DNA from: Streptomyces sp. NRRL S-31 | Lineage (GTDB): Bacteria; Actinomycetota; Actinomycetes; Streptomycetales; Streptomycetaceae | Length of the DNA stretch: 64,000 bases | Direction: 5' to 3' | Assembly: GCF_000718775.1 (NCBI RefSeq) | Contig: NZ_JOCB01000013.1 | Span: forward strand, 62,001 to 126,000 | In this document: one piece after another, positions 1 to 9,641 of the stretch | Layout: every line of letters begins with the position of its first letter | Position numbering within the stretch: position 1 is the stretch's first letter | Notes under the pieces: model-generated | Told to the model about the DNA's origin: nothing | The model's input: the letters and a program-made list of their open reading frames with translations, nothing else | Database searches by the model: none | Position numbers and translations under genes: made by a program

Positions 1-1131
1 CGCGGCGAGCAGCCCCGCGCCGGAGAAGAACCACAGGGCGACACGCTCCCGGTCCACCCGTGGATCGGCCCGCAGCAGCTCGACCGCCTCGGCCACGTCG
101 TCGGCGGACCGCGCGTAGTCGGTGATGCCGTGCAGCCGGTGCTCCACGACGGCGCCCACGGCCCCCAGACTCGCCACGTAGCGGGCGTACCCGAGGTAGA
201 ACGGCCAGTCGCGCGGCGCGGGCACGAAGTCGGCTGGTACCGGGCCGCCGTGCACGAACAGCACCGCCGGCCTCGGCCCCCGCTCCTCCTCCGGCTCCGG
301 CAGGTGCAGGTCCACACGCCCGTTCCGCACGCGGGGCCGTTCCGGGGCGTCCAGTGGGAAGGGCCGCAGGAACGCCGGTTCACCCTCGGGCGCCGTCAGC
401 CGTCGTCCCTCGCCCGCGGCCGCGCGCACCAGCACTTCGGCCAGCAGGTCCGGGCAGGAGAGCATCGGCCAGTGACCGGTGTCCAGTTCGAAGAAGCCCA
501 CCCGCGGATCGGCCAGCTTCCTCAGCTGCGGCGGGCCGGAGTCCACCAGTGCCTGGATGCCCGCGATGGTCATGCCGCCCGCGGTGCACAGGACCGCGCT
601 GGACGGTACGGCGTCCACCGCGCCCGTCAGCCGCAGCGGCTGGGTCAGCGTACGCGGCGGCTGGGGGCGGGCCGAGCGGCTCAGCAGCTCCAACCGGTCC
701 GCCGTGAGGCCCTCCGTGCTGCCCCAGCGGTGCCAGTCGGACGGCTGCGGCGCCGGTACCGGCCGGGGGCTGCCACCGGAGCCCAGCAGCTGGTGCACCG
801 CCGGATCCGGGACCAGGGCCAGCGCCGGATCGCCGTCCCGCGGCAGCCCGGCGTCCAGGTGCACGACGCGGGCGACCCGCTCCGGGCGGCGGTCGGCCGC
901 GCCCAGCACCGGGTGGATGGCGTAGTCATGGCCGACCAGCACGACCTGCGGCACGTCGAGGGAGTCCACCAGGCGGACCACGTCCCCGATGTGCGTCTGA
1001 AGATCCGCCTCGGGCCGCATGCCCAGGGTCACCGGGTGCGCCGCGGCACCCGCCTCCCGGAGCCGGCCGGCCACCGCGTGCCAGATCCGCCCGTCGGTGA
1101 ACGGGCCGGAGACCAGGACGAACACAGACAT
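1..1131 (-). CDS. tandem alpha/beta-hydrolase fusion, 3' end outside window
   Basis: The reading frame is open from an ATG at 1131 to the window edge, so the C-terminus is missing. GGAGG sits 7 bases before the ATG. Two hydrolase units follow each other. The first (residues about 3-225) has a nucleophile elbow GHDYA near 67-71 and a late His in DTGHWP. The second (from about 275) opens with the oxyanion-type AVLFVHGGP and reaches an elbow FFSGAG at the edge, as in dienelactone-hydrolase or prolyl-oligopeptidase-like enzymes. The first elbow carries Asp where esterases have Ser, as in dehalogenases and epoxide hydrolases. The substrate is unknown. The gene is divergent from a MerR regulator that probably controls it. 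Confidence 0.85.
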   Translation of the reverse strand, partial: MSVFVLVSGPFTDGRIWHAVAGRLREAGAAAHPVTLGMRPEADLQTHIGDVVRLVDSLDVPQVVLVGHDYAIHPVLGAADRRPERVARVVHLDAGLPRDGDPALALVPDPAVHQLLGSGGSPRPVPAPQPSDWHRWGSTEGLTADRLELLSRSARPQPPRTLTQPLRLTGAVDAVPSSAVLCTAGGMTIAGIQALVDSGPPQLRKLADPRVGFFELDTGHWPMLSCPDLLAEVLVRAAAGEGRRLTAPEGEPAFLRPFPLDAPERPRVRNGRVDLHLPEPEEERGPRPAVLFVHGGPVPADFVPAPRDWPFYLGYARYVASLGAVGAVVEHRLHGITDYARSADDVAEAVELLRADPRVDRERVALWFFSGAGLLAA

Positions 1132-1163
1132 CAGCGCCTCCAGACAGTAGTGTCGTCACCGGT

Positions 1164-1194
1164 AACGTAGGAACTCCCCCTGAGGGAGGTTCAA
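1164..1194 (-). promoter_or_regulatory. MerR-type promoter with 19-bp spacer and operator
   Basis: On the minus strand TTGAAC (1194-1189) and TACGTT (1169-1164) are separated by exactly 19 bases. The spacer region holds the near-palindrome GAACCTCCC/GGGGGAGTTC. An over-long spacer with a dyad inside it is the hallmark of promoters activated by DNA twisting by MerR proteins. Transcription would start near 1157 and give a roughly 25-base leader before the hydrolase ATG at 1131. Confidence 0.85.
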
Positions 1195-1197
1195 CCC

Positions 1198-2097
1198 TTG
1201 CCATCGGACGGCACCCTGAGCATCGGTGAGCTCGCCGCGCGCGCGGGAACCACGGTCAAGACCATCCGCTTCTACTCCGACCAGGGCCTGCTGCCCGAGA
1301 CGGCGCGCAGCGGCGGCGGCCACCGGCGCTACGGGCCCGACGCCCTGGCCCGGCTGCGCACGATCCGCTCGCTGCGCTCCCTCGACGTTCCCGTTCCCGA
1401 GATCAAGCGCGTCCTCGACTCCGGGGACGGCCTGGAAGCCGTCGTCGCGCGCCGGCTGGACGACCTCGGCACCCAGCTCGCCGCCCTGCGCTGGCGCGAG
1501 GCCGCGCTGCGGGCGCTCCAGGAGAGCGACCCCGACCAGGTGGCGGAGCGCCTGGAGCTGATCGGAGCGGTCGGCGTCCCGCCCAGCACGGCCGCCCTCG
1601 ACCGGTACTGGCGCCGGCTGCTGCCCGTCCGGCTCTCCGCCCGGCTCCGCTCCCGGATCACCGAGGCGGCCGTACCGCCGCTGCCCGCCGACCCCGGCAC
1701 GGACCAGGTCCTCGCCTTCGCCCGCCTGCACGCGCTGGCCACGGCCGCCACCGACCACTGCCTCGCCTCCCACCGGCCCGTCACCGTCGCGCACCCGGAC
1801 CTGCTCTACGACGGGCTGCGCGAAGCCCACGACCTGGTGGACGCCGCCGTCCGGGCCGGCACGCCGCCGGCCCCGGGAGAGGCGCTGGACTGCTACGTCG
1901 CCGCTCACGCGCGTGCCGCCGGCACCCGGGACACCCCCGCCTTCCGCCGGGCCCTCACGGTCCGGCTCGCCGCGGAGGACCACCCGGTGATGCGCCGCTA
2001 CTGGCGACTGGCGGGGGAACTGGCCGACGCCCCGACGCTCGGCGCGGCCGACGCCTGGCTCCGCGAGGCCCTGACCGCGAGCACGGCGACGGACTGA
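1198..2097 (+). CDS. MerR-family transcriptional regulator
   Basis: This 299-residue protein begins with a MerR winged-helix domain (LSIGELAARAGTTVKTIRFY, then GGHRRYG and the LDVPVPEIKRVL helix, residues 4-75), followed by a coiled linker and a long C-terminal effector region of about 200 residues with no recognised motif. The TTG start at 1198 is preceded by GGGAGG at 1184-1189, inside the divergent promoter, so the protein can control its own translation-initiation region as well as the hydrolase. The effector is not evident, because no Cys cluster typical of metal sensors is present. I infer activation of the divergent hydrolase gene from the 19-bp-spacer promoter between them. Confidence 0.92.
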   Translation: MPSDGTLSIGELAARAGTTVKTIRFYSDQGLLPETARSGGGHRRYGPDALARLRTIRSLRSLDVPVPEIKRVLDSGDGLEAVVARRLDDLGTQLAALRWREAALRALQESDPDQVAERLELIGAVGVPPSTAALDRYWRRLLPVRLSARLRSRITEAAVPPLPADPGTDQVLAFARLHALATAATDHCLASHRPVTVAHPDLLYDGLREAHDLVDAAVRAGTPPAPGEALDCYVAAHARAAGTRDTPAFRRALTVRLAAEDHPVMRRYWRLAGELADAPTLGAADAWLREALTASTATD

Positions 2098-2206
2098 GCC
2101 CCCGCTCCTCCATCGGCACAGCCCGTGACACCGCGATCACGGAAATGCGAGACTGGCCCGTCGACGGCCCGCGGGCGGTGGGCGGCTGAGCGGTGGAGGA
2201 GCCGGA

Positions 2207-3190
2207 GTGGTCGAGCAGCACCCTGTCGAGCCGGACATCCCACCCGCCTTGGCCGACGTGTGGATGCTGGTGCGGCACCGGCCGTGCGCGCTGCGCCGGT
2301 CCACCCGCGAACTGGCGGCGGCGCTCGCCGCCGCCCACGGCCCCCGCTTCGCCCTCTGGCACACCGACGAGCTGCTCTTCGGCGTCCGGGGCGGCCGGCT
2401 GACGCTCCGGACCCTGGGCGGTGTGGAACTCCACGCCCCCCGGGTGGTGTGCGTACGTCAGGTGCCCGGCCCCATGCGCGACGACCGCGAGATCACCCTG
2501 CTACGGCACCTCGCCCGCATGGGCAGCACCCTCGTCAACCCGCTCGACGCCCAGCTCGCGTCCCGCAACAAGATCTGGCAGTCGCAGGAACTCGCCCTCG
2601 CCGGACTGCCGGTGCCCGACACCCTCTCCTACGCCACCGCCCCTCTGGAGGGCGTGGTGCGCAGTCCCGGCCTGGACACCCCGTGCGTGGTGAAGTCGGT
2701 CAGCGGCGCCAAGGGCGGACAGGTCTTCCTCGTCCGCGATCCGCGCCTGCTGCGCGAGGTGGCGGGCAGCCTCACCCGCGAGACACCGTTCCTCTTCCAG
2801 GAACACGTGGCGCCCTCGCACGGCCGTACCCTGCGCGTGCTCGTCGTCGACGGCGAGCCGGTGGGCGCCGTACTGCACACCGCCCCCGACGGCGCCCTCG
2901 CCGCCAACATCGCCCGGGGCGGCTCGGCCACCCCGTGCCCGGGCCGCCACCCGCGGGCGGAGGAACTGGCGGTGCGGGCCGCGCGCGCCCTGGGCCTGGA
3001 CATCGCCGGGGTGGACCTGTTGTTCACCTCCCGGGACACCTACACCATCTGCGAGGTCAACGCCGTCCCCGGCTGGCGCCCGGAACTGACCGCGGTCGTC
3101 CCCGCCATCACGGCCTGCGTCGCCCGCCGCCTGGCCGGCCATGACCGCACCGGACCGGACGGGACCCCGGGGGCGCGGAAAACCACATGA
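2207..3190 (+). CDS. RimK-like ATP-grasp ligase
   Basis: A 327-residue protein with a RimK/glutathione-synthetase-like ATP-grasp fold: an N-terminal pre-ATP-grasp part, then SRNKIWQSQELALAGLPVPDTL (about 122-143), the ATP-binding strand CVVKSVSGAKGGQVFLV, and the metal-binding end DIAGVDLLFTS...CEVNAVPGW. Enzymes of this group add amino acids, often glutamate, to a carboxylate using ATP. The substrate here is not evident, and I see no precursor peptide next to it as in graspetide clusters. The GTG start at 2207 has GGAGGA six bases upstream. It stands alone between the MerR gene and a convergent catalase. Confidence 0.85.
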   Translation: MVEQHPVEPDIPPALADVWMLVRHRPCALRRSTRELAAALAAAHGPRFALWHTDELLFGVRGGRLTLRTLGGVELHAPRVVCVRQVPGPMRDDREITLLRHLARMGSTLVNPLDAQLASRNKIWQSQELALAGLPVPDTLSYATAPLEGVVRSPGLDTPCVVKSVSGAKGGQVFLVRDPRLLREVAGSLTRETPFLFQEHVAPSHGRTLRVLVVDGEPVGAVLHTAPDGALAANIARGGSATPCPGRHPRAEELAVRAARALGLDIAGVDLLFTSRDTYTICEVNAVPGWRPELTAVVPAITACVARRLAGHDRTGPDGTPGARKTT

Positions 3191-3217
3191 CGCGCGGCGC
3201 CCGGTGACCCACAAGGC

Positions 3218-3254
3218 GGTGCCGCGGCCGGACTCGGGGATCGGCCGCGGCACC
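3218..3254. terminator. bidirectional hairpin terminator
   Basis: Perfect 13-bp inverted repeat GGTGCCGCGGCCG (3218-3230) and its complement (3242-3254) with an 11-base loop. It lies between the convergent ATP-grasp and catalase genes, with no T tract, which is typical for Streptomyces. Confidence 0.75.
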
Positions 3255-3363
3255 ACCACCCAGGGGCACTCACCACGCATCCGACGAGTGCCCTGCCCCG
3301 GCGGGTGCATACGGGGCCGAACGGGTGGTCCGGACGGCGAGGACGAGACCGGCCGGCGGTCAC

Positions 3364-5022
3364 TCAGCGGGAGACTTCGTGCCGCTCGTCCGGGACGCAG
3401 TGCGTCATGGTGAGGCCCTCGACGTCCCGCGGCGGGTTCTTGCCCAGGTTCGACAGTCGCTGCTTGTCCTCCTCGGTGAGGTCCTGGCTCGCCAGCGGCT
3501 CCAGGTCCGCGACGTCCTCCGGACGGATGCCGAGCCCTTCACCGACCCGGAGCCCGAGGTCGTTCTCCACCAGCAGGAAGTGCCACACCATCCGCTCCTG
3601 GATGGGCCGGTCGCACCGGGAGAGCTGACCCACCAGGTTCCGCACCAGGTCGTCGCGCTCCCACTCCTCCATGAGCAGGTACCGCTGTCCCGCTTGCAGG
3701 TAGTCGTTGGTGCGGGGGATCCGCGCGCGGGTGAGACGGCCGCGGATTTCGGGTCCCTGCTCGTCGTGCGTCGGGTACTGCGCCTCACGCAGGCCGCCCC
3801 GGATCGACGGCTCGTAGTTGACGCTCGGGTTCTCCGCGCCGCCGTCGATGTGGTACGTCATCTGGCCGTCGCGCTGGTTGGTGCGCACCTTGGCGTTCCG
3901 CGCCTGGTTGACGGGCAGCTGGAGGTAGTTGGGACCGACCCGGTACCGCTGCGTGTCACTGTAGGAGAAGGTCCGGCCGACGAGCATCTTGTCGTCGGAG
4001 AAGTCCAGGCCGTCCACCAGGACGCCCGTGCCGAAGGAGATCTGCTCGTTCTCCGCGAAGAAGTCGTCCGGCATCCGGTCCAGCACCATCCTGCCCACCG
4101 GCTTCGGCGGGAAGTCCTGCTCGGGCCAGGTCTTGGTGTCGTCCAGCGGGTCGAAGTCGAGTTCCGGGTGCTCCCCGTCGTCCATGACCTGCACCAGCAG
4201 TTCCCACTCGGGGCAGTCGCCGCGCGCGACCGCCTCGTACAGGTCCTCGGTGGCGTGACCGAGGGAGCCGGCCTGCACGTTCGCGGCGTCCTCCTCGGTC
4301 ATGGAGCGCACGCCCTGTTTCGGCATCCAGTGGTACTTGACGAGTACGGTGTTGCCCTCGGCGTTCACCCACTTGTACGTGTTCACGCCGAAGCCCTGCA
4401 TGTGGCGGTAGTCGGCGGGGATGCCGCGCGGGCTGAACAGGTTGACCAGCATGTGCATGGCCTCGGGCGTCTGCGACATGAAGTCGAAGATCCGGTTCGG
4501 CTTCTGCCGGAAGTCCACCGGGTCCGGTTTGAGCGCGTGGATCACGTCCGGGAACTTGACGGCGTCCCGGATGAAGAAGACGCCCAGGTTGTTGCCGACC
4601 AGGTCCCAGTTGCCGTCCTCGGTGTAGAACTTCACGGCGAACCCGCGGGGGTCGCGCGCGGCCTCGGAGGAGTCCCGGCCGCCGATCACGGTGGAGAAGC
4701 GGAGCGCGACGTCGGTGCGTTTGCCGCGCTCCTGGAACAGCCTGGCGCGGGTGTACCGGCTGATCGGCTCGTCGCCCCAGGCACCGTACGCCTCGAAGTA
4801 GCCGTACGCGGTCACGCCGCGGGCGTGCACCACCCGCTCGGGGATGCGCTCCCGGTCGAAGTGGCTGATCTTCTCCAGGAACTGGTAGTTCTCCAGCGTG
4901 GCTGGGCCCCGGGCGCCCACGGTGCGCTGGTTCTGGTTGTCGTAGACGGGATGACCCTGCCGGTTGGTCAGGATGCCCCGGTCGTCCCCGTTGCCGGGTC
5001 CGGTGCCTGCTGCGTCCGTCAC
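3364..5022 (-). CDS. monofunctional haem catalase
   Basis: Decomposes hydrogen peroxide to water and oxygen in the cytoplasm. The 552-residue protein shows the catalase core: the distal His in [14 protein letters not shown], the Asn in [17 protein letters not shown], and the proximal haem Tyr in [21 protein letters not shown]. The C-terminal helical region ends with [12 protein letters not shown]. The length fits small-subunit catalases with a somewhat extended tail. The GTG at 5022 was chosen because GAGAGG precedes it and conserved sequence starts soon after ([28 protein letters not shown]); further upstream the frame is shadow sequence. No FurA/OxyR/CatR gene is adjacent, so control is not visible. 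Confidence 0.96.
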   Translation of the reverse strand: MTDAAGTGPGNGDDRGILTNRQGHPVYDNQNQRTVGARGPATLENYQFLEKISHFDRERIPERVVHARGVTAYGYFEAYGAWGDEPISRYTRARLFQERGKRTDVALRFSTVIGGRDSSEAARDPRGFAVKFYTEDGNWDLVGNNLGVFFIRDAVKFPDVIHALKPDPVDFRQKPNRIFDFMSQTPEAMHMLVNLFSPRGIPADYRHMQGFGVNTYKWVNAEGNTVLVKYHWMPKQGVRSMTEEDAANVQAGSLGHATEDLYEAVARGDCPEWELLVQVMDDGEHPELDFDPLDDTKTWPEQDFPPKPVGRMVLDRMPDDFFAENEQISFGTGVLVDGLDFSDDKMLVGRTFSYSDTQRYRVGPNYLQLPVNQARNAKVRTNQRDGQMTYHIDGGAENPSVNYEPSIRGGLREAQYPTHDEQGPEIRGRLTRARIPRTNDYLQAGQRYLLMEEWERDDLVRNLVGQLSRCDRPIQERMVWHFLLVENDLGLRVGEGLGIRPEDVADLEPLASQDLTEEDKQRLSNLGKNPPRDVEGLTMTHCVPDERHEVSR

Positions 5023-5248
5023 GATCTGGACCTCTCGAAGCGAAGGGTGGTACGACAAGCGTCGCCACGGCCTGTGCACGAGTACCCGCAGGCGCACGGC
5101 CACACCCCCGCGGACCCCCCGTACGGGCCTGGCCGTGAGGAGCATCCGGCGTCACCCGGCCCCCGGTCCCCGCATCGCTGCGCTATGCGGGCCGGAACGG
5201 GGTAGGGGGACGGCGAACAGTCGAGGAACCTGTCTCGAGGAGTTGCTC

Positions 5249-5674
5249 ATGACCGATGACGCGTACCTGTTTCTCGTCGACGATCCGGCCGCGCCAGTCG
5301 GTACGCCGCTCACGGCGGTCGGGCCGCTCGCCTGCCTGGAGACACCCGCGGTCCGCGCCTGGCTGGACGCCCACGGCGTGCCGGCCACGTCCCCGCGGCT
5401 GCGTCTGCTGCCCCCCGGGCAGACCGGGCTGATCGCCGAGGAGGAGGAGCGCCTGCCGGTCCCGCTGAGCGACGAGGAACTCAGCCGGCTGCGCGGCCGG
5501 ACCGGCCCGGAGCCGCTGGCGACGATCGAGTCGGAACTCCTGGCCTACCGGGACTGCGCCGACGGCCGCGACGAACTGCTCGCCCGGGCGCTGGCCGCGG
5601 GGGTCAGCCCCGACCGCGTCGCCGAACTGACCGGCGAGGACATGACGGTGGTCAGGGCCGCCGCCACCAGCTGA
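5249..5674 (+). CDS. conserved hypothetical acidic protein
   Basis: A 141-residue cytoplasmic protein, acidic, beginning MTDDAYLFLVDDPA. Residues about 98-141 form predicted helices ending AGVSPDRVAELTGEDMTVVRAA, which resembles a helix-turn-helix-like half, so a DNA- or partner-binding role is possible but unproven. GAGGAG lies six bases before the ATG. The gene is divergent from the catalase, with about 225 bp between their starts, so they may share a control region. I do not recognise the family. Confidence 0.75.
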   Translation: MTDDAYLFLVDDPAAPVGTPLTAVGPLACLETPAVRAWLDAHGVPATSPRLRLLPPGQTGLIAEEEERLPVPLSDEELSRLRGRTGPEPLATIESELLAYRDCADGRDELLARALAAGVSPDRVAELTGEDMTVVRAAATS

Positions 5675-5826
5675 GTTCCCCGCTCTCCCCGGACACCCGG
5701 CAACCCGGCCGCCCCCCGCCGGGGCCCGGCCCGTGGTCCCCGCTGTCGTCCCGTTCACGGCGTGGACCCGGCCCCGCGCGGGCGGCGGACCGACGCGGCC
5801 GTACGCGCTGCCCCGACGGCCTCGGC

Positions 5827-8097
5827 TCAGTCCAGGGGCACGACCACCTCACCCGTACCGGTCGCGCCGGCGCCGCCGGGGACACGGACGGTGAACGGGC
5901 GGTCGGTGCCGCGTGCGGTGACACGGAGTCGGGTGCCCTCGCGCCGCACGGTGAACGCGGCGGCCGGAGCGCCCGTCAGGTCGGGCACCGTGGTTTCGGC
6001 GGTGTAGCCGGGCGCGCCCGTGGGGTGGACCAGCAGGGTCGGGGTGTCCAGCCAGTCGCCGTCCGGACGGCTGTCGTCGGCGGCGAGCGGCAGGACGGCG
6101 CCCTCGCGGACGTACAGCGGCAGGCTGTCGTAGGCGTGCCGCTCGGTGCGCCACGCCGGGCCGGTGACCCGTTCGCCGGTCAGCAGGTGCGTCCAGGTGC
6201 CCTCGGGGAGGTACACCTCGACCTCGCCGTCCGCTGTGAACACCGGGGCGACCAGCAGGTCGGGGCCGAGCATGTACTGGCGGTCCAGCGGGCGGCACGC
6301 CGGGTCGTGCGGGAACTCCAGGAGCATCGGGCGCATCACCGGGACGCCGGTGCGGTGGGCCTCGGCCGCGGCACCGTAGAGGTAGGGCATGAGACGGTGC
6401 TTGAGCAGCGTGAACCGCCGGGCGACCGCCACGGCCTCCTCGCCGAAGTTCCACGGCACCCGGTACGACGTGGAACCGTGCAGACGGCTGTGCGAGGAGA
6501 GCAGCCCGAAGGCGAGCCAGCGGGTGAACACCGCGGGGTCGGGCGTGCCCTCGAATCCGCCGATGTCATGGCTCCAGAAGCCGAAACCGCTCAGCGACAG
6601 GGACAGCCCGCCGCGCAGGGACTCGGCCATGGCCTCGAAGGACGACCAGCAGTCACCGCCCCAGTGCACCGGGTACTGCTGGCCGCCCGCGGTGGCGGAG
6701 CGGGCGAAGACGACGGCCTCGCCCCGGCCGCGCTCCTCCTCCAGGAGTTCGAAGACGGTCCGGTTGTACAGGTGGGTGTAGTAGTTGTGCATCCGCTCCG
6801 GGTCGGAGCCGTCGTGCCAGACGACGTCGGTGGGGACGCGCTCGCCGAAGTCGGTCTTGAAGCAGTCCACGCCCTGGTCGAGCAGTGCCTTGAGCTTGGC
6901 CTGGAACCAGGCGCGGGCGTCGGGGCCGGTGAAGTCGACCAGACCCATGCCGGCCTGCCACAGGTCCCACTGCCAGACGTCGCCGTCCGGGCGGCGCACG
7001 AGGTGGCCGAGGGCGGCCGCCTCCTCGAAGAGGGGCGACTTCTGGGCGATGTACGGGTTGATCCACACGCTGACCTTCAGCCCCTTCTCCTTGAGCCGGG
7101 CCAGCATGCCCTCCGGGTCGGGGAAGACGGCGGGGTCCCAGGCGAAGTCGCACCACTGGTACTCCCGCATCCAGAAGCAGTCGAAGTGGAAGACCGACAG
7201 CGGGATGCCCCGCTCCGCCATGCCGTCGACGAAGGACGTCACCGTCGCCTCGTCGTAGTCGGTGGTGAACGACGTGGTCAGCCACAGGCCGAACGACCAG
7301 GCGGGCGGCAGGGCCGGGCGGCCGGTCAGCGCGGTGTAGCGGCCGAGGACCTCCTTCGGCGTGGGACCGGCGATCACGTAGTACTCGATGCTCTGGTCCT
7401 CCACGCTGAACTGCACCTGGCCGACCGACTCGGAGCCGACCTCGAAGGAGACCGCGCCGGGGTGGTTGACGAAGACGCCGTAGCCGCGTGAGGAGAGGTA
7501 GAACGGGACGTTCTTGTACGCCTGTTCGCTGCTGGTTCCGCCGTCGGCCTGCCAGACGTCGACGACCTGGCCGTTCTTGACGAACGGGGTGAAACGCTCG
7601 CCGAGGCCGTAGACCTGCTCGCCCACCCCGAGCGCGAGCTGGGCGAGGACGTGGTGCGCTCCGTCGCCGGTGGTGGCGAAGGCGGTGCCCTTGGCGCCGG
7701 CCCGGGTCAGCTCCCGTCCGTCCGCGCCGTGGAACGCCAGGGTCCACGGCGCGGCCTCGTCCAGGCGGAGGGTCAGCGGTCCGCTGGTCAGCTCCGTGAC
7801 GGTGCCGTCGCGGCGCACCGCGCCCGCGCCGCCGGCCTCGCCGGTGAGGGCGAAGTCCGGGCCGGGGCGGCCCCGGCCGGCGTGGTGCGTGATCCGGACA
7901 CCGATGACGCCCTCGGCGGGCGAGAAGCAGTCGACCGTGAGGAGCGGCGCGTTGAGCGTGTCCCCCCTCCGCGTCACCTTCTGTACGGCGGCATAGGCGG
8001 TGAAGCGCTTCGATTCCAAGCGTATGTCACGGGCCTCGGTGGCGTACGCGATCTGTACGCCGTCGCGGATGCGCCAGAAGCCGTCGGTGAACTTCAT
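5827..8097 (-). CDS. yicI: alpha-xylosidase, GH31 (YicI type)
   Basis: Removes alpha-linked xylose from the non-reducing end of xyloglucan-type oligosaccharides. The 756-residue length matches E. coli YicI (772). After an N-terminal beta-sandwich, the barrel shows the nucleophile in CFKTDFGERVP and the acid/base Asp in WGGDCWSSF, plus the GH31 strand FHFDCFWM. The ATG at 8097 is preceded by GAGGAAG. It lacks a signal peptide, so it acts on sugars imported by the divergent ABC system. The long AT-richer divergent region upstream probably carries the shared control sites; no regulator gene is adjacent. Confidence 0.95.
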   Translation of the reverse strand: MKFTDGFWRIRDGVQIAYATEARDIRLESKRFTAYAAVQKVTRRGDTLNAPLLTVDCFSPAEGVIGVRITHHAGRGRPGPDFALTGEAGGAGAVRRDGTVTELTSGPLTLRLDEAAPWTLAFHGADGRELTRAGAKGTAFATTGDGAHHVLAQLALGVGEQVYGLGERFTPFVKNGQVVDVWQADGGTSSEQAYKNVPFYLSSRGYGVFVNHPGAVSFEVGSESVGQVQFSVEDQSIEYYVIAGPTPKEVLGRYTALTGRPALPPAWSFGLWLTTSFTTDYDEATVTSFVDGMAERGIPLSVFHFDCFWMREYQWCDFAWDPAVFPDPEGMLARLKEKGLKVSVWINPYIAQKSPLFEEAAALGHLVRRPDGDVWQWDLWQAGMGLVDFTGPDARAWFQAKLKALLDQGVDCFKTDFGERVPTDVVWHDGSDPERMHNYYTHLYNRTVFELLEEERGRGEAVVFARSATAGGQQYPVHWGGDCWSSFEAMAESLRGGLSLSLSGFGFWSHDIGGFEGTPDPAVFTRWLAFGLLSSHSRLHGSTSYRVPWNFGEEAVAVARRFTLLKHRLMPYLYGAAAEAHRTGVPVMRPMLLEFPHDPACRPLDRQYMLGPDLLVAPVFTADGEVEVYLPEGTWTHLLTGERVTGPAWRTERHAYDSLPLYVREGAVLPLAADDSRPDGDWLDTPTLLVHPTGAPGYTAETTVPDLTGAPAAAFTVRREGTRLRVTARGTDRPFTVRVPGGAGATGTGEVVVPLD

Positions 8098-8348
8098 GTT
8101 CTTCCTCAGGGGAGGTGGAGGGGCGGGGGAGAGGGGTGCGAGTGCGGTGCGGAGGCGTCGCCCGGCTCGCCGATCGTACACAGGGCGTGCCCGCACGGAA
8201 CCGTCCCGGTAGCTTAATTTCCAGGCTGAGCAGCAGCGATTACGGAGGTATACGTTCTTGTCACGGTCCGTGGCGCGAGAAAGGGCAGGTGCTCGGGTCT
8301 GGCGCCCGGGGCTGTGCATGGCGTATTAGTCATCACAATAAACAAACG

Positions 8349-8370
8349 CGTCCGGCATCGTCGCCGGACG
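8349..8370. promoter_or_regulatory. inverted repeat in divergent sugar-operon region
   Basis: Perfect 8-bp inverted repeat CGTCCGGC/GCCGGACG with a 6-base spacer, ending 21 bases before the start codon of the sugar-binding lipoprotein. It follows an unusually AT-rich stretch (8325-8346) that may hold the promoter. It could be an operator for a sugar-responsive repressor or a hairpin in the mRNA leader. The rest of the 8098-8391 gap holds no gene. Confidence 0.5.
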
Positions 8371-8391
8371 GTACGACAGCAAGGGCCACCT

Positions 8392-9630
8392 ATGTCGAAG
8401 CGCTTCAACAGACGCTCCCACAGGGCCGTGATACCCCTCGCAGCCGTCTCCGCGTTGACCGCCGGGGCCGCACTGACCGGCTGCGGCCAGCAGCGCGACC
8501 ACTCGGTCTACACCGTGCTGAACTCGTCGACCGACGAGACGTACCACCGCTGGGACGCGCAGGCGATGACCCGCTGCGGCCGGGAGCTGGGCGTCACCGT
8601 CGAGCAGCAGAGCGTCCCGGCGGCGCAGGTGATGACGAAGGCACTGCGCATGGCGTCCTCGAAGTCACTGCCCGACATCGTGCAGTTCGACGCCTCGGAG
8701 ATGCCGACGTTCGCCGAGGCCGGCGGGCTGGTCGACCTCGGGAAGCTCGGCCTGGGCACCCGGGACGTCCCGCAGGGCATCGTCGACTTCGGCTCGTACA
8801 AGGGGACGTACTACGGAGCCGCCCGGTCGGTGAACACGCTCGCGCTCTTCTACAACAAGGACGTCCTCGGCCGGGCGGGCCTGAAGGTGCCCACCACCTG
8901 GGCGGAACTGCGCGACACCGCGAAGCGGCTGACGCACGGCAGGACGTACGGCCTGGCGCTCAGCGCGGGCGGCGCCGAGGACGGCGTCTTCCAGTTCACG
9001 CCGTTCATGTGGTCCAACGGGGGCGACGAGACGCGGCTCGACGGGCCGCGCGTCGTGGCGGCGCTGGACTACTGGAAGGCACTGCTGAAGGACGGCTCGC
9101 TGTCGAAGGCCACGGTGGGCTGGACGCAGGCCGACGTCAACGACCAGTTCATGGCGGGCAACGCGGCGATGATGATCAACGGCCCGTGGCAGGTGGAGAC
9201 CCTGAACACCAAGAAGTCACTGCACTGGGGGATCGCGCGGATCCCGGTGCCGAGGGCGGGGGAGAAGTCCGTCGGCCCGCTGGGCGGCGCGGTGCTCACC
9301 GTGCCCCGCACCGGTGACGAGCACCGGGAACGGACGGCGGGCAGGATCGTCGCCTGTCTGTCCAGCGAGCGCGAGCAGCTGACCTACGCGCGCAACAGCT
9401 GGATGGTCCCCGCCAACGAGAAGGCCGCCGCCGTGTGGCGCAGGCAGGTGCCGGAACTGGACGCGCTGGCCGACCAGGTGGCCACGGCCCGCTCCCGCAC
9501 GGCCAGGCTCGGCGCCGGCTGGTCCGGGGTGTCGCTCGCCCTCCAGAGCGCCTTCCAGTCCGCCCTGACCGGCCAGTCCAGCCGGACCGCCCTCCAGCAC
9601 GCCCAGCAGCGGGCCACGAGCGGGAACTGA
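8392..9630 (+). CDS. sugar ABC transporter solute-binding lipoprotein
   Basis: Family-1 extracellular sugar-binding protein of 412 residues. A lipoprotein signal (basic MSKRFNRRSHRAVIPL, then a hydrophobic stretch and lipobox LTGC) anchors it outside the membrane. Conserved sites include YNKDVLGRAGLKVPTTWAEL, FMAGNAAMMINGPW and YARNSWMVP. The ATG at 8392 follows AAGGG and gives the intact signal peptide, unlike the upstream in-frame starts. Two permease genes follow after 11 and 5 bases. There is no ATPase in the operon, so a shared MsiK-type ATPase is likely, as for most Streptomyces sugar importers. The divergent alpha-xylosidase suggests xylose-containing oligosaccharides as ligand. Confidence 0.93.
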   Translation: MSKRFNRRSHRAVIPLAAVSALTAGAALTGCGQQRDHSVYTVLNSSTDETYHRWDAQAMTRCGRELGVTVEQQSVPAAQVMTKALRMASSKSLPDIVQFDASEMPTFAEAGGLVDLGKLGLGTRDVPQGIVDFGSYKGTYYGAARSVNTLALFYNKDVLGRAGLKVPTTWAELRDTAKRLTHGRTYGLALSAGGAEDGVFQFTPFMWSNGGDETRLDGPRVVAALDYWKALLKDGSLSKATVGWTQADVNDQFMAGNAAMMINGPWQVETLNTKKSLHWGIARIPVPRAGEKSVGPLGGAVLTVPRTGDEHRERTAGRIVACLSSEREQLTYARNSWMVPANEKAAAVWRRQVPELDALADQVATARSRTARLGAGWSGVSLALQSAFQSALTGQSSRTALQHAQQRATSGN

Positions 9631-9641
9631 GGTACGCGCAG

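Noticed and set aside
130..1170. Long plus-strand reading frames at the left end
   Set aside because: They are Arg/His/Pro-rich shadows of the minus-strand hydrolase, which alone shows conserved motifs and correct third-position GC.
2098..2206. Precursor peptide for a graspetide next to the ATP-grasp ligase
   Set aside because: No small ORF with repeated acceptor residues is present on either strand near the ligase.
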